From assembly GCF_002909485.1 (NCBI RefSeq), contig NZ_PPXG01000001.1, positions 1 to 64,000 of the forward strand: DNA of 64,000 nucleotides. The letters are read 5' to 3'. The DNA is from Stutzerimonas stutzeri. GTDB lineage: Bacteria; Pseudomonadota; Gammaproteobacteria; Pseudomonadales; Pseudomonadaceae. The notes under the pieces are model-generated. The model saw nothing but the letters and a program-made list of their open reading frames with translations, was not told the origin of the DNA and searched no databases. The translations under genes were made by a program, and so were the position numbers. Position 1 is the stretch's first letter. Every line of letters starts with the position of its first letter. This document shows positions 18,303 through 28,410 of this stretch, piece by piece.

Positions 18303-19508
18303 ATGAACGACACCCAAGTCAAACCCCGCCCACTCGATGGCATCACCGTGGTCAGCCTCGAGCACGCCATCGCCGCGCCGTTCTGCACGCGCCAGCTGGC
18401 CGACCTCGGCGCGCGGGTGATCAAGATCGAGCGGCCCGGTGCCGGCGACTTCGCCCGCGGCTACGACGAGCGGGTCGACGGGCTGGCCTCGCATTTCGTC
18501 TGGACCAACCGCTCCAAGGAAAGCCTGAGCCTGGACGTGAAACAGGACGCCGCCGCCCAGGTGCTCGACCAGCTCCTGACCAAGGCCGACGTGCTGGTGC
18601 AGAACCTGGCGCCCGGTGCCGCGGCGCGCATGGGGCTGTCCTTCGAGGCGCTGCACGAGCGCTTTCCGCGGCTGATCGTCTGCGACATCTCCGGCTACGG
18701 CGAAGGCGGTCCCTACGAGCAGAAGAAGGCCTATGACCTGCTGATCCAGAGCGAGGGCGGCTTCCTCTCCGTCACTGGCGGGCCGGGCGAAACCGAGATG
18801 GCCAAGGCCGGCTGCTCCATCGCCGATATCGCCGCGGGCATGTACGCCTACACCGGAGTGCTCTCGGCGCTGATGCTGCGCGACAAGACGGGCGAGGGCA
18901 GCCGCGTCGACGTCTCCATGCTCGAAAGCCTGGTGGAGTGGATGGGCTACCCGTTGTATTACGCCTACAAGGGCGCGCCGCCGCCGCCGCGTGCCGGCGC
19001 CGCCCACGCCACCATCTACCCCTACGGCCCGTTCCCCACCGGCGACGGCGGCACGGTGATGCTCGGTCTGCAGAACGAGCGTGAGTGGCTGGCGTTCTGC
19101 GACAAGGTGCTGCTGCAGCCGGAACTGACGCAGGACGAGCGCTTCTCGAGCAACGCCCGGCGTTCGGAGCATCGCACCGAATTGCGTGCGCTCATCGTCG
19201 AGGCGTTCAGTCGCCTGAGCGCCGAAGAGGTGATCGCCCGGCTGGATGCCGCGCCCATCGCCAATGCGCATGTCAACGACATGGCGGGTGTCTGGGCGCA
19301 TCCGCAGCTCAAGGCGCGCCAGCGATGGAGCGAGGTGGACAGCCCGGCCGGTCGCCTGCCTGCGCTGCTGCCGCCGGGGCGCAACAGTGCCTTCGCCCCG
19401 CGCATGGACCCAATCCCCGCCTTGGGCCAGCATACTGACAGCCTGCTGGCCGAGCTGGGTTACGCCCCCGGCGACATTCAGCGCTTGCACGAGCAGGGCG
19501 CGGTATGA
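18303..19508 (+). CDS. ict: Itaconate CoA-transferase (CaiB/BaiF family)
   Basis: A 401-residue class III CoA-transferase. In P. aeruginosa, Ict moves CoA from succinyl-CoA to itaconate, the first step of itaconate catabolism. The N-terminal Rossmann part has VVSLEHAIAAPFCTRQLADLGARVIKIE (in part, 16-43). The catalytic Asp that forms the acyl anhydride is in KKAYDLLIQSEGGF (D at about 146). The start at 18303 was chosen; upstream open frame translates the repeat. Its TGA overlaps an ATG at 19505, though the lyase probably starts at 19529. Confidence 0.9.
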   Translation: MNDTQVKPRPLDGITVVSLEHAIAAPFCTRQLADLGARVIKIERPGAGDFARGYDERVDGLASHFVWTNRSKESLSLDVKQDAAAQVLDQLLTKADVLVQNLAPGAAARMGLSFEALHERFPRLIVCDISGYGEGGPYEQKKAYDLLIQSEGGFLSVTGGPGETEMAKAGCSIADIAAGMYAYTGVLSALMLRDKTGEGSRVDVSMLESLVEWMGYPLYYAYKGAPPPPRAGAAHATIYPYGPFPTGDGGTVMLGLQNEREWLAFCDKVLLQPELTQDERFSSNARRSEHRTELRALIVEAFSRLSAEEVIARLDAAPIANAHVNDMAGVWAHPQLKARQRWSEVDSPAGRLPALLPPGRNSAFAPRMDPIPALGQHTDSLLAELGYAPGDIQRLHEQGAV

Positions 19509-19528
19509 GCGTGCCCAGGAGCCAGCCC

Positions 19529-20356
19529 ATGAACTCATCGATCATCCGTAGCGCGCTGTTCGTCCCGGCGACCCGCCCGGAACGCATTCCCAAGGCGCTG
19601 GCGAGCGGCGCCGACGCGGTCATCGTCGACCTCGAGGATGCGGTCGCAGAGAACCTTAAGGCAGAGGCGAGGGGTAACCTCGATGCCTTCCTCGCGGCCA
19701 ACCCGGCGGCGCGCCTGCTGGTGCGCATCAACGCGCCAACCCATGCCGAGCAGGCCGCGGACCTCGCGCTCTGTGCCCGTCATGCCGGCGTCACCGGCGT
19801 GCTGCTGCCGAAGGTCGAAAGCGCGGTGCAGGTTGCGCTGGCGGCCAGCTACGGCAAGCCGGTCTGGCCAATCGTCGAAAGTGCCCGCGGGCTGGCCAAT
19901 CTGGCGGAAATTGCCCACGCCCAGGGTGTCGAGCGGCTGTCCTTCGGCGCGCTGGACCTGGGTCTCGATCTCGGCCTGGCCAATGGCACCGCCGGCGCCG
20001 AGCGCATGCTCGACCAGGCACGCTATGCGCTGCTGCTGCAGTCGCGATTGGCCGGGCTGGCAGCACCGCTGGATAGCGTCTTTCCCGACATCAAGAACCT
20101 CGAAGGCCTCGCCCGTGCCGCTGCCGATGCGCGTGACATGGGCTTTGGCGGCCTGCTGTGCATCCATCCGAGCCAGGTGGCGGTGGTGCACGAAACCCTG
20201 ATGCCCAGTGCCGCGGAACTGGCCTGGGCGCAACGCATCCTCGCCGCCGGAGCTTCCGGCGATGGGGTTTTCGTGGTGGACGGACAGATGGTCGACGCCC
20301 CCGTCATCGGCCGTGCCCGTCGCCTGCTGCAACGTGCCGGACAAGCGGTGCCCTGA
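19529..20356 (+). CDS. ccl: Citramalyl-CoA lyase (HpcH/HpaI, CitE-like)
   Basis: A 275-residue TIM-barrel lyase. Ccl splits (S)-citramalyl-CoA into acetyl-CoA and pyruvate, the last step of itaconate breakdown. CitE-like marks are ADAVIVDLEDAVAENLK (about 28-44, metal-binding acidic residues), LLVRINAP (about 63-70), PKVESA, and the metal site in DSVFPDIKN. I chose ATG 19529 because AGGAG lies 7 bp upstream and the protein then starts at the family N-terminus; ATG 19505 overlaps the ict stop codon and would add eight residues. Next downstream is a TRAP binding protein, as in P. aeruginosa PA0883-PA0884. Confidence 0.9.
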   Translation: MNSSIIRSALFVPATRPERIPKALASGADAVIVDLEDAVAENLKAEARGNLDAFLAANPAARLLVRINAPTHAEQAADLALCARHAGVTGVLLPKVESAVQVALAASYGKPVWPIVESARGLANLAEIAHAQGVERLSFGALDLGLDLGLANGTAGAERMLDQARYALLLQSRLAGLAAPLDSVFPDIKNLEGLARAAADARDMGFGGLLCIHPSQVAVVHETLMPSAAELAWAQRILAAGASGDGVFVVDGQMVDAPVIGRARRLLQRAGQAVP

Positions 20357-21400
<1,044 letters not shown>

Positions 21401-21468
21401 CGCCAAACCATCCGCCTGAGCGGGCGCAGTGTGCTCCCGCCCAGGTTCTTATCGGTCAACCGTGCGGC

Positions 21469-21500
21469 GCCCGTCCAGATGAGACGGGCCTGCTTTTTTT
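21469..21500 (+). terminator. Rho-independent terminator of the itaconate operon
   Basis: The stem GCCCGTC (21469-21475) / GACGGGC (21483-21489) with a 7-nt loop is followed by CTGCTTTTTTT. It lies 68 bp after dctP copy 1 and closes the cluster. Confidence 0.85.
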
Positions 21501-21552
21501 ACCCAGACGAACGCTTATGCTGACCGCTCGACCAACGTAAGGAGACGCCGGT

Positions 21553-22443
21553 ATGAGTCGCTATGCCTTTGTCAGCACGCCGGTGCTGGATATCGCTTAT
21601 CTCGAATGGAATCCCCGTGGCCAACAGGTGGCCGTGCTCGTGCACGGCTGGCCGGATTGCGCGGAGAGCTGGACCGAGGTCGCCGAGCGCCTGGCCTCTG
21701 CCGGCTACCGGGTGCTCTGCCCGACGCTGCGTGGTTTCGGGCAGACGCGCTTTATCGACCCACTGACCCCGCGCAGCGGCCAGCTGGCCGCATTGGGCCG
21801 CGATCTGCTGGATTTCATCGATGCGCTGCGCCTCGACCAGCCGGTGCTGGTCGGCCACGACTGGGGCGCGCGGGCGGTGGCCAATGCCTGCGGGCTGCGC
21901 CATCACGCCGCCGCACGGCTGGTAATGCTCGCGGTGGGCTATGGCACCAATGACCCGAACCAGCACATCTCGCTAAGCCAGGCGCGCAACTACTGGTACC
22001 ACTGGTACATGGCCACCCCGCGCGGGGAGCAGACGGTAACCGAGGATCGTGCGGCCTTTACGCGGCTGCTGTGGGATACCTGGTCACCGGCCGGCTGGTA
22101 CGCCGAGGCGGATTTTATCCAGGCCCTGGAAGCTTTCGATAATCCGGACTGGGCTGCCGTGGTACTGCATTCCTATCGCCACCGCTGGGGCTTCGTCGAC
22201 GGCGATCCTGCCTATGCATCGGACGAGGCGCTGCTGCAACCGGCCCCGGTGCTCGCCGTGCCGACGCTGGTGCTGCACGGCGAAGCCGATACCTGCAACG
22301 CACCGGAAACCTCGGCGGGCCGCGAGGCCTTGTTCAGCGGCCCTTACCACCGACAGCTATTGCCAGGCGTCGGCCATTTCCCCCAGCGCGAAGCGCCGCA
22401 GGCGGTGGCCGAGGCGATTCTGCAGTTCTGTCAGGGGGATTGA
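21553..22443 (+). CDS. Alpha/beta hydrolase, epoxide-hydrolase-like
   Basis: A 296-residue alpha/beta-hydrolase. The oxyanion-hole motif HGWPD is at about 32-36 and the nucleophile elbow GHDWGA at about 97-102, where Asp as nucleophile indicates an epoxide hydrolase or dehalogenase type. The catalytic His is in GVGHFPQREAP near 276. A cap domain lies between about 130 and 220. No signal peptide. It follows the terminator of the itaconate operon, so it is a separate transcript, and the IS5-family element begins 33 bp after its stop. Substrate unknown. Confidence 0.87.
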   Translation: MSRYAFVSTPVLDIAYLEWNPRGQQVAVLVHGWPDCAESWTEVAERLASAGYRVLCPTLRGFGQTRFIDPLTPRSGQLAALGRDLLDFIDALRLDQPVLVGHDWGARAVANACGLRHHAAARLVMLAVGYGTNDPNQHISLSQARNYWYHWYMATPRGEQTVTEDRAAFTRLLWDTWSPAGWYAEADFIQALEAFDNPDWAAVVLHSYRHRWGFVDGDPAYASDEALLQPAPVLAVPTLVLHGEADTCNAPETSAGREALFSGPYHRQLLPGVGHFPQREAPQAVAEAILQFCQGD

Positions 22444-22476
22444 GCCGTTGCTACATGCTGCGGGCGGCGAGACCTA

Positions 22477-22489
22477 AGGATGGTCTGAA
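22477..22489. repeat. Left inverted repeat of the IS
   Basis: AGGATGGTCTGAA, the exact complement of the right end. It lies 54 bp before the transposase start, with TA directly outside. Confidence 0.88.
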
Positions 22490-22542
22490 AAAGACTTCCC
22501 GAATCTGGTGAAATACGCCGATCCCGTTGCCCGAGTTTCCCG

Positions 22543-23055
22543 ATGAAGCAAATGACCTTCGCCGACGCCGAGTACGCCGGCAAGCGCAAGCAGACCCGCA
22601 AAGAGTTGTTCCTGATCGAGATGGATCAGGTGGTGCCGTGGAAGGGTTTGATTGCCCTGATCGAGCCGCACTACCCCAAGGGTGAAGGTGGTCGTCCGGC
22701 GTATCAGCTGATGGCGATGCTGCGCGTACATTTGATGCAGAACTGGTTCGGCTACAGCGATCCGGCGATGGAGGAGGCGCTGTACGAGACCACCATTCTG
22801 CGCCAGTTCGCAGGGTTGAGCCTGGAGCGCATTCCGGACGAAACCACCATCCTCAACTTCCGTCGTTTGCTGGAGAAGCACGAACTGGCTGCTGGAATCC
22901 TGGCCGTGATCAACGGCTACCTGGCGACCGTGGCCTGTCGCTGCGCCAGGGCACCATCGTCGATGCCACGCTGATCAATGCGCCGAGTTCGACGAAGAAT
23001 AAAGATGGCAAACGCGACCCGGAGATGCACCAGACCAAGAAGGGAAACCAATATT
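22543..23055 (+). pseudogene. IS5-family transposase, 5' exon, frameshifted
   Basis: The reading frame starts MKQMTFADAEYAGKRKQTRK and gives the typical DUF772/IS5 N-terminal domain up to about residue 127 (AVINGYL). At 22921-22925 the sequence CTGGC lacks one G compared with the expected GGC GAC CGT, so the frame breaks and stops at 22974. In the shifted frame the protein goes on as [20 protein letters not shown] through the first catalytic Asp region to [11 protein letters not shown], where the intron begins. The gene is therefore broken by a frameshift and split by the intron. Confidence 0.9.
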
Positions 23056-23573
23056 GTGTGTCACGAACACAGGTCAGTTGACCTGTGATGCTGTACCGAA
23101 GATGGAAGTAGGCCTTCCGAAGTCGGCTTGCAGGAGCGGACTTCAAACCACCCGGTGCTGCTGCGCCCAAAAGGCGTGGTGGTGAGCGACCGAGGAAAAG
23201 TCACCCCTGAGGGTGGCAGGTGAGTATGGAGAAGATGAGCGAAAGCAAACCGTCCGATGACGCATCGTTATGCCCAAGGTGCTGTCGAAACTGAGGTTGA
23301 GTATTGGCTTCAGGACGAGTCGGGGCGTTACCTGCTTACGGACCCGATGGCAGCCGGTGTATAGGCGGCATGATCTCCATATAGGCTTTGGTATGGAACG
23401 TGAGAACCTTGCTCCAGATGCGAAGGAAAATGACAAATGGCCAACACCATGAGGAAGAATACCGATGCTGGAGCGAGGGGCGGAGCCTCCCGTAGTAGTG
23501 ATGAAGCCTCTGTAATGGCGGTGGAGCGAAGGGGCGGCGTTATCCTGCCGACGAATGCTGTCAACCTCCGGGG

Positions 23574-24842
23574 ATGAGCAGCATGATATCGGCGAAACCT
23601 TATGGATTAGCGAAGCGCACGGTATGGGAGGCATACCAGCAGGTTAAAGCTAACCGTGGTGCTGCTGGCGTCGACGATGAAACCATTGCCGACTTCGAGC
23701 AGGGCCTGTCGAAGAATCTTTACAAGCTGTGGAACCGGATGTCGTCGGGATCATACTTCCCGCCGCCGGTGAAGCAGGTGGAGATTCCCAAAGCGTCGGG
23801 AGGCATGCGCAAGCTGGGAGTGCCCACGGTCTCTGACCGTGTTGCGCAAACCGTAGTCAAGCTTCTCATCGAGCCAGAGCTGGACTCGATCTTCCATCCG
23901 GACTCTTATGGGTATCGGCCTGGACGGTCGGCGAAGCAGGCCGTGGCAATCACTCGTGAACGCTGCTGGCGATATGACTGGGTCGTGGAGTTTGATATCA
24001 AGGCGGCTTTCGATCAGATTGATCATGGGCTGCTGATGAAAGCGGTACGCGCCCACATCAAGGAAGACTGGATTCTTCTGTACATTGAGCGGTGGCTGGT
24101 TGCTCCGTTCGAAACGAAGGACGGCGTTTGCGTTCCACGCGACCGCGGCACTCCGCAAGGAGGAGTAGTCAGTCCAATCCTGATGAATCTGTTCATGCAC
24201 TACGCCTTCGACATGTGGATGCAACGCACCAGCGCGAACTGTCCGTTCGCCCGGTATGCAGACGATGCGGTGGTTCACTGCCGTAGTCGGAAGCAGGCGG
24301 AATATATGATGCGAACCATCGCGTCACGGCTAGCGGACTGCGGGCTGACGATGCATCCTGAGAAATCGAAGATCGTGTATTGCAAGGACAGCAACCGTAC
24401 CGAACAGCATCTGCATGTGAGCTTCACCTTCCTGGGTTTTATGTTCAGGCCGAGGAAGGCACTCAGCAAAGAAGGCAGGCTTTTCACGAGCTTCCTTCCG
24501 GGAGCGAGCGAGGGTGCCTTGAAGCGGATGCGGCAAACGGTGCGCAGGTGGCGACTCAATAGTCAAACCCACGTGACGCTGGCCGATGTGGCTCGGCTAT
24601 ACAATCCGGTGATACAGGGGTGGTGGCACTACTATGGCTCGTTTTATCGGACGTCCATGCTTGGCATCTTCCAACACATTGACCGCGCACTTGAACGCTG
24701 GGCCCGACGAAAGTACAAGGCCCTTCACAGGCGGAAGCGGCGTGGTAGCCGATGGGTGGAAAAGATGCGTATGGCGGCACCCCGACTGTTCCATCACTGG
24801 CGAGTGGCTGGGCAACAAGGTTGGATAACGGGAGCCGTATGA
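23574..24842 (+). CDS. ltrA: Group II intron reverse transcriptase/maturase
   Basis: A 422-residue intron-encoded protein that helps the intron RNA fold and splice and copies it into DNA during mobility. RT blocks are visible: VEIPKASGGMRKLGVPTVSDRVAQ (in part, about 69-92), YGYRPGRSA (about 110-118), FDIKAAFDQIDH (about 141-152), RGTPQGGVVSPILMN (about 192-206) and the catalytic YADD (about 231-234). The C-terminal RNA-binding thumb (domain X) has NPVIQGWWHYYG (about 342-353). The protein ends soon after, without the HNH endonuclease Cys-pair motifs. ATG 23574 has a G-rich site upstream. The stop codon lies inside domain V. Confidence 0.93.
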   Translation: MSSMISAKPYGLAKRTVWEAYQQVKANRGAAGVDDETIADFEQGLSKNLYKLWNRMSSGSYFPPPVKQVEIPKASGGMRKLGVPTVSDRVAQTVVKLLIEPELDSIFHPDSYGYRPGRSAKQAVAITRERCWRYDWVVEFDIKAAFDQIDHGLLMKAVRAHIKEDWILLYIERWLVAPFETKDGVCVPRDRGTPQGGVVSPILMNLFMHYAFDMWMQRTSANCPFARYADDAVVHCRSRKQAEYMMRTIASRLADCGLTMHPEKSKIVYCKDSNRTEQHLHVSFTFLGFMFRPRKALSKEGRLFTSFLPGASEGALKRMRQTVRRWRLNSQTHVTLADVARLYNPVIQGWWHYYGSFYRTSMLGIFQHIDRALERWARRKYKALHRRKRRGSRWVEKMRMAAPRLFHHWRVAGQQGWITGAV

Positions 24843-24865
24843 CGCGAGAGTGTCACGTACGGTTC
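24832..24865 (+). ncRNA. Group II intron domain V
   Basis: A 34-nt hairpin, GAGCCGTAT ... GTACGGTTC, with the catalytic AGC triad at 24833-24835 and a GAGA-type tetraloop at about 24846-24849. This is the most conserved part of the ribozyme and appears fully intact. Confidence 0.93.
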
Positions 24866-24905
24866 TGCGAGCGGCTGTGGGGGCAGTTCCTGCGGTCGAC
24901 TCACC

Positions 24906-25372
24906 ACTTCGGTATGAAGGCGCATATCGGCGTGGACGACACGTCTGGCCTGGTGCACAGCGTAGTGGGTACGGCGGCCAACGTTGCGGACGTTACTCAG
25001 GTCGACAAGTTGCTGCATGGCGACGAGAACGTAGTTTGTACGGACGCGGGCTACATTGGCGTTGAGAAACGTCCGGAGCATGCTGATCGGAAGGTTATCT
25101 GGCAGGTGGCGGCACGACGTAGCACCTACAAGAAGCTCGATAAACGCAGTGCGCTATACAAAGCCAAGCGCAAGATCGAGAAAGCCAAGGCTCAGGTGCG
25201 CGCCAAGGTCGAGCACCCGTTCCGGGTGATCAAGCGGCAGTTTGGTTATACCAAGGTGCGCTTCCGCGGACTGGTGAAGAACACGGCGCAACTGGTGACG
25301 CTGTTCGCCCTGTCGAACCTCTGGATGGCTCGCAGACATTTGCTGGCGAATGCAGGAGAGGTGCGCCTGTAA
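24906..25372 (+). pseudogene. IS5-family transposase, 3' exon
   Basis: This is the C-terminal half of the same transposase, starting HFGMKAHIGVDDTSGLVHSV (by the exon join, YFGMK). It holds the second catalytic Asp in VCTDAGYIGVEKRPEH and the catalytic Glu in AKVEHPFRVIKRQFGYTKVRFRG, the usual IS5 DDE C-terminus. The frame is intact from the intron junction to the stop. It has no start of its own and can be expressed only through intron splicing, and then only if the upstream frameshift is bypassed. Confidence 0.9.
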
Positions 25373-25505
25373 TGTGGGAAATGGCTGCGGCGAAGTTATC
25401 GCGGCGGCCATAAACACCGATATCGGTGGGCGAACTGATCATTTTGGATCGGTTTTCCGCTTTCAAAAACGGCGCAGGCTGAAGTCGACCGGAAATACAG
25501 GCTGC

Positions 25506-25518
25506 TTCAGACCATCCT
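25506..25518. repeat. Right inverted repeat of the IS
   Basis: TTCAGACCATCCT, the exact complement of the left end at 22477, with TA directly outside. It lies 134 bp after the transposase stop. Confidence 0.88.
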
Positions 25519-25520
25519 TA

Positions 25521-25771
25521 GAAGAAACCGTGAAGGAGCAAGGCGTTAGCCAGCTTATTGGCGATGGTCATGTGCTTCGACGAATTGTGACGCAGGTTGG
25601 GTGGTCCGCAGGGGCAGCGGAACCAGGCCCCTTTTCATCCCAATTCACAGGCCGGACGCCGTGAAACCGATATTAAAGATTGACCGCTGAGGTTACTTCC
25701 GCAATGACCTCGATGGTTGGGGCGCGGCGGCGGCCGCGCGTGCAGTCGAGCACAGGCCGGTCGCTGCCCCA
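25521..25771. other. Non-coding flank between the IS and yejF
   Basis: This 251-bp stretch follows the right end of the IS and reaches the stop codon of the convergent yejF. I see no gene, hairpin with a T-tract, or recognisable remnant in it. Confidence 0.5.
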
Positions 25772-27388
25772 TCAGATTGCCGTCCTCGCCCAGCCGGCTG
25801 CGGATTGCTGCTCGGCCAGTCCAGAGGCACGCAGCAGTTCCTGTGTGTAGGGGTGGCTCGGTGCCTGGAAAATCTGCCGGGCATCGCCTTGTTCGACGAC
25901 GATACCGTCCTTGATGACCATGAGGTCGTGGGCGAGGGCGCGGACCACCGCCAGGTCGTGACTGATGAACAGATAGGTCAGCCCATGTACCGCCTGCAGG
26001 TTGCGCAGCAGGTCGACGATCTGCTTCTGCACGGTGCGGTCCAGCGCCGAGGTGGGTTCGTCGAGCAGGATCACCTCGGGTTCGAGGACCAGCGCTCGGG
26101 CGATGGAGATGCGCTGGCGTTGGCCCCCGGAGAATTCATGGGGATAGCGATGGCGCGTCTGCGGATCGAGGCCGACTTCCTGCAGGACGCGGATCACCGC
26201 GAGCTCGCGCTCGGCCACGGTCCCGATGCGGTGGATGTCCAGGCCTTCGCGGATGATCTGTTCAACCGACATGCGCGGGCTCAGGCTGCCGAACGGATCC
26301 TGGAACACCGCTTGCAGGTGCCTGCGGTGTGGGCGCATGGCCTTCGCGCTCAGTGCATCCAGGCGCTGGGTTCCGAAGTGGATCTCGCCCTGGGAACCCA
26401 CCAGGCGCAGCAGCGCCTGGCCGAGGGTCGACTTGCCCGAACCGGATTCGCCGACGATGCCCAGGGTACGCCCGCGCGTGAGTTCGAAGCTGATGCCATC
26501 CACAGCCTTGACGTAGCGCTGCTGGCGGCTGAACAACGGCTTGGGCAGGGGAAACCAGACACGCAGGCCGCAGGCCCGGATCAGCGTGTCGTCACTGCGT
26601 GAGGGTAGCGGGTCGCCGGAGGGCTCCGCATCGAGCAACAGGCGGGTATAGGGGTGGTGCGGCGCAGAAAACAGGCTGCGGCATTCGTTCTGCTCCACCA
26701 GGCTGCCCTGGCGCATCACGCAGACACGTTGAGCGATCTTGCTCACCAGGTTCAGGTCGTGGCTGATCAGTAGCAGCGACATCCCGAGGCGCGCCTGCAG
26801 GTCCTTGAGCAGCAGCAGGATGGTTTCCTGGACGGTCACGTCCAGCGCCGTGGTGGGCTCGTCGGCAATCAGCAGCTCGGGCTCATTGGCCAGCGCCATG
26901 GCGATCATCACCCGCTGCCGCTGGCCGCCAGATAATTGGTGGGGATAGGCGTTGAGCCGTGCGGTCGGCTCGCGGATGCCCACTAGTTCCAGCAACTCCA
27001 CGCTGCGCGCCCGTGCCGCCTTGCCAGTGAGCCCCTTGTGCAGAGACAGGATCTCGCCGATCTGCCGTTCGACGGTGTGCAGCGGATTGAGCGATGTCAT
27101 GGGTTCCTGGAAGATCATCGCGATTCGGTTACCGCGCAATTCGCGAAGCCGTTTTTCCGAGGCTCCAAGCAGGTCTTCGCCCGCATAGCGGATGGCTCCG
27201 GAGGTCCGGGTGGACGCGGGCAACAGGCGCAACAGCGAGTGGGCCAGCACCGACTTGCCCGAGCCGGACTCGCCGACCAGCGCGAGGCATTCGCCGCGAC
27301 GGATGTCCAGGTCGATGCCGTGAACCACCTCCTGCCCGGCGAAGGCCACTCTCAGGTCACGGATTTCAATCAGGTTGTCTTGGTTCAT
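25772..27388 (-). CDS. yejF: Peptide ABC importer, double ATPase subunit (YejF-like)
   Basis: A 538-residue protein with two fused ABC ATPase domains, powering uptake of a peptide-type substrate through YejB and YejE. Domain 1 has Walker A GESGSGKS (about 36-43) and LSGGQRQR (about 157-164). Domain 2 has GESGSGKST (about 313-321) and FSGGQRQR (about 424-431). Each is followed by a Walker B aspartate motif ([24 protein letters not shown]) and an oligopeptide-transporter C-terminal patch (HPYT). In E. coli YejABEF imports microcin C. It is last in the run; its ATG overlaps the yejE stop by 4 bp. Confidence 0.92.
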   Translation of the reverse strand: MNQDNLIEIRDLRVAFAGQEVVHGIDLDIRRGECLALVGESGSGKSVLAHSLLRLLPASTRTSGAIRYAGEDLLGASEKRLRELRGNRIAMIFQEPMTSLNPLHTVERQIGEILSLHKGLTGKAARARSVELLELVGIREPTARLNAYPHQLSGGQRQRVMIAMALANEPELLIADEPTTALDVTVQETILLLLKDLQARLGMSLLLISHDLNLVSKIAQRVCVMRQGSLVEQNECRSLFSAPHHPYTRLLLDAEPSGDPLPSRSDDTLIRACGLRVWFPLPKPLFSRQQRYVKAVDGISFELTRGRTLGIVGESGSGKSTLGQALLRLVGSQGEIHFGTQRLDALSAKAMRPHRRHLQAVFQDPFGSLSPRMSVEQIIREGLDIHRIGTVAERELAVIRVLQEVGLDPQTRHRYPHEFSGGQRQRISIARALVLEPEVILLDEPTSALDRTVQKQIVDLLRNLQAVHGLTYLFISHDLAVVRALAHDLMVIKDGIVVEQGDARQIFQAPSHPYTQELLRASGLAEQQSAAGWARTAI

Positions 27389-28410
27389 GCGGACCTCGGG
27401 TCAAGGGCGTCGCGGGCCGATTCGCCGATGAATAGCAGCAAGCTGAGAATGGTCGCCAGCGCGGCGAAGGCGGTAAGGCCCAGCCAGGCGGCTTGCAGGT
27501 TGCGTTTGGCCTGGCCGATGAGCTCACCCAGCGAAGCGGTGCCAGGCGGCATGCCAAAGCCCAGGAAATCCAGCGCGGTCAGGGTGGTAATGGCCCCGGT
27601 GAGGATGAAGGGAACGAAGGTCATGGTGGAGGTCAGCGCGTTGGGCAGGATGTGGCGCCACATGATCATGCGGTCCGAAAGGCCCAGCGCCCGGGCGGCT
27701 TTCACGTATTCTAGGGAACGCCCGCGCAGGAACTCGGCGCGCACCACGTCCACCAGCGCCATCCACGAGAACAGCGCCATGATGCCCAGCAGCCAGCCGA
27801 AGCCGGGCTCGACGAAGCCCGAGAGAATGATCAATAGATAGAGCACCGGCAGGCCCGACCAGATTTCCAGTAGCCGCTGGCCGAACAGATCGACCTTTCC
27901 GCCGTAATAGCCCTGCAGGGCGCCGACGGTCACGCCGACGATGACGCTGATCAGGGTCAGTGCCAGCGCGAACAGGATCGATACCCGTGTGCCGTAAAGC
28001 AGGCGTGCCAGCACATCGCGCGCCTGTTCGTCGGTGCCCAGCCAGTTCTCCGTGGAGGGTGGGCTCGGAGAGGGGACCGTGAGGTCGTAGTTCACCGTGT
28101 CGTAGCTGAACGGGATCGGCGGGAACAGCATCCAGCCACCGTGATCCTCGATCAGGTGGCGCACGTATTCGCTGCGGTAATCCGGCGGAAAGGGGAACTG
28201 CCCGCCGAATTCGGTTTCCGGATAGGGCTTGAAGATCGGAAAGTAGAGCGTGCCGTTGTGGCTGAGCAGGAGCGGCTTGTCGTTGGCGACCAGTTCGCCG
28301 CACAGGCAGATGACGAGCAACGCAGTAAACAGCCAGAGCGACCACCAGCCGCGGCGGTTGGCCTTGAAGCGCTGGAGTCGGCGGCGATTGATCGGCGAGA
28401 GAGCAGGCAT
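27385..28410 (-). CDS. yejE: Peptide ABC importer permease (YejE-like)
   Basis: A 341-residue inner-membrane permease. TM1 is near residues 24-44. A long periplasmic loop with FGGQFPFPPDYRSEYV follows, as in YejE and OppC-type subunits. Further membrane segments occupy about 135-330, including the coupling-helix stretch EYVKAARALGLSDRMIMWRHILPNAL (in part, about 232-257) that contacts the ATPase. The gene overlaps yejF by 4 bp and abuts yejB, so the four yej genes form one translationally coupled unit. Confidence 0.92.
   Translation of the reverse strand: MPALSPINRRRLQRFKANRRGWWSLWLFTALLVICLCGELVANDKPLLLSHNGTLYFPIFKPYPETEFGGQFPFPPDYRSEYVRHLIEDHGGWMLFPPIPFSYDTVNYDLTVPSPSPPSTENWLGTDEQARDVLARLLYGTRVSILFALALTLISVIVGVTVGALQGYYGGKVDLFGQRLLEIWSGLPVLYLLIILSGFVEPGFGWLLGIMALFSWMALVDVVRAEFLRGRSLEYVKAARALGLSDRMIMWRHILPNALTSTMTFVPFILTGAITTLTALDFLGFGMPPGTASLGELIGQAKRNLQAAWLGLTAFAALATILSLLLFIGESARDALDPRSA

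Larger units (their letters stand above)
23056..24905 (+). mobile_element. Group II intron inside the transposase gene
   Basis: The 5' end is GTGTGTCACG, matching the GUGYG start of bacterial group II introns. A long structured 5' part (23056-23573) precedes the reverse-transcriptase gene. Domain V is intact at 24832-24865, and a domain VI hairpin with an unpaired A at 24899 follows. Joining 23055 to 24906 gives TAT TAC TTC GGT ATG AAG (YYFGMK), which restores the transposase frame. The 3' end could instead be 24904, which would fit the AY rule better, so it is uncertain by 1 nt. The intron is in the same orientation as the transposase. Confidence 0.87.
22477..25518 (+). mobile_element. IS5-family insertion sequence carrying a group II intron
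   Basis: The ends are inverted repeats AGGATGGTCTGAA (22477-22489) and its exact complement (25506-25518). Each end is flanked by TA (22475-22476 and 25519-25520), and removing one TA restores CCTAG, in line with the CTAG-like targets of IS5-family elements. It contains one transposase gene in two exons, split by a group II intron of about 1.85 kb. Without the intron it would be about 1.2 kb, normal for the family. The transposase is also frameshifted, so the copy is probably inactive unless a complete relative supplies transposase. Confidence 0.9.

Noticed and set aside
22975-23573. Possible small genes in the 5' part of the intron
   Set aside because: The stretch is structured intron RNA domains; short frames there have no start signals or conserved features.
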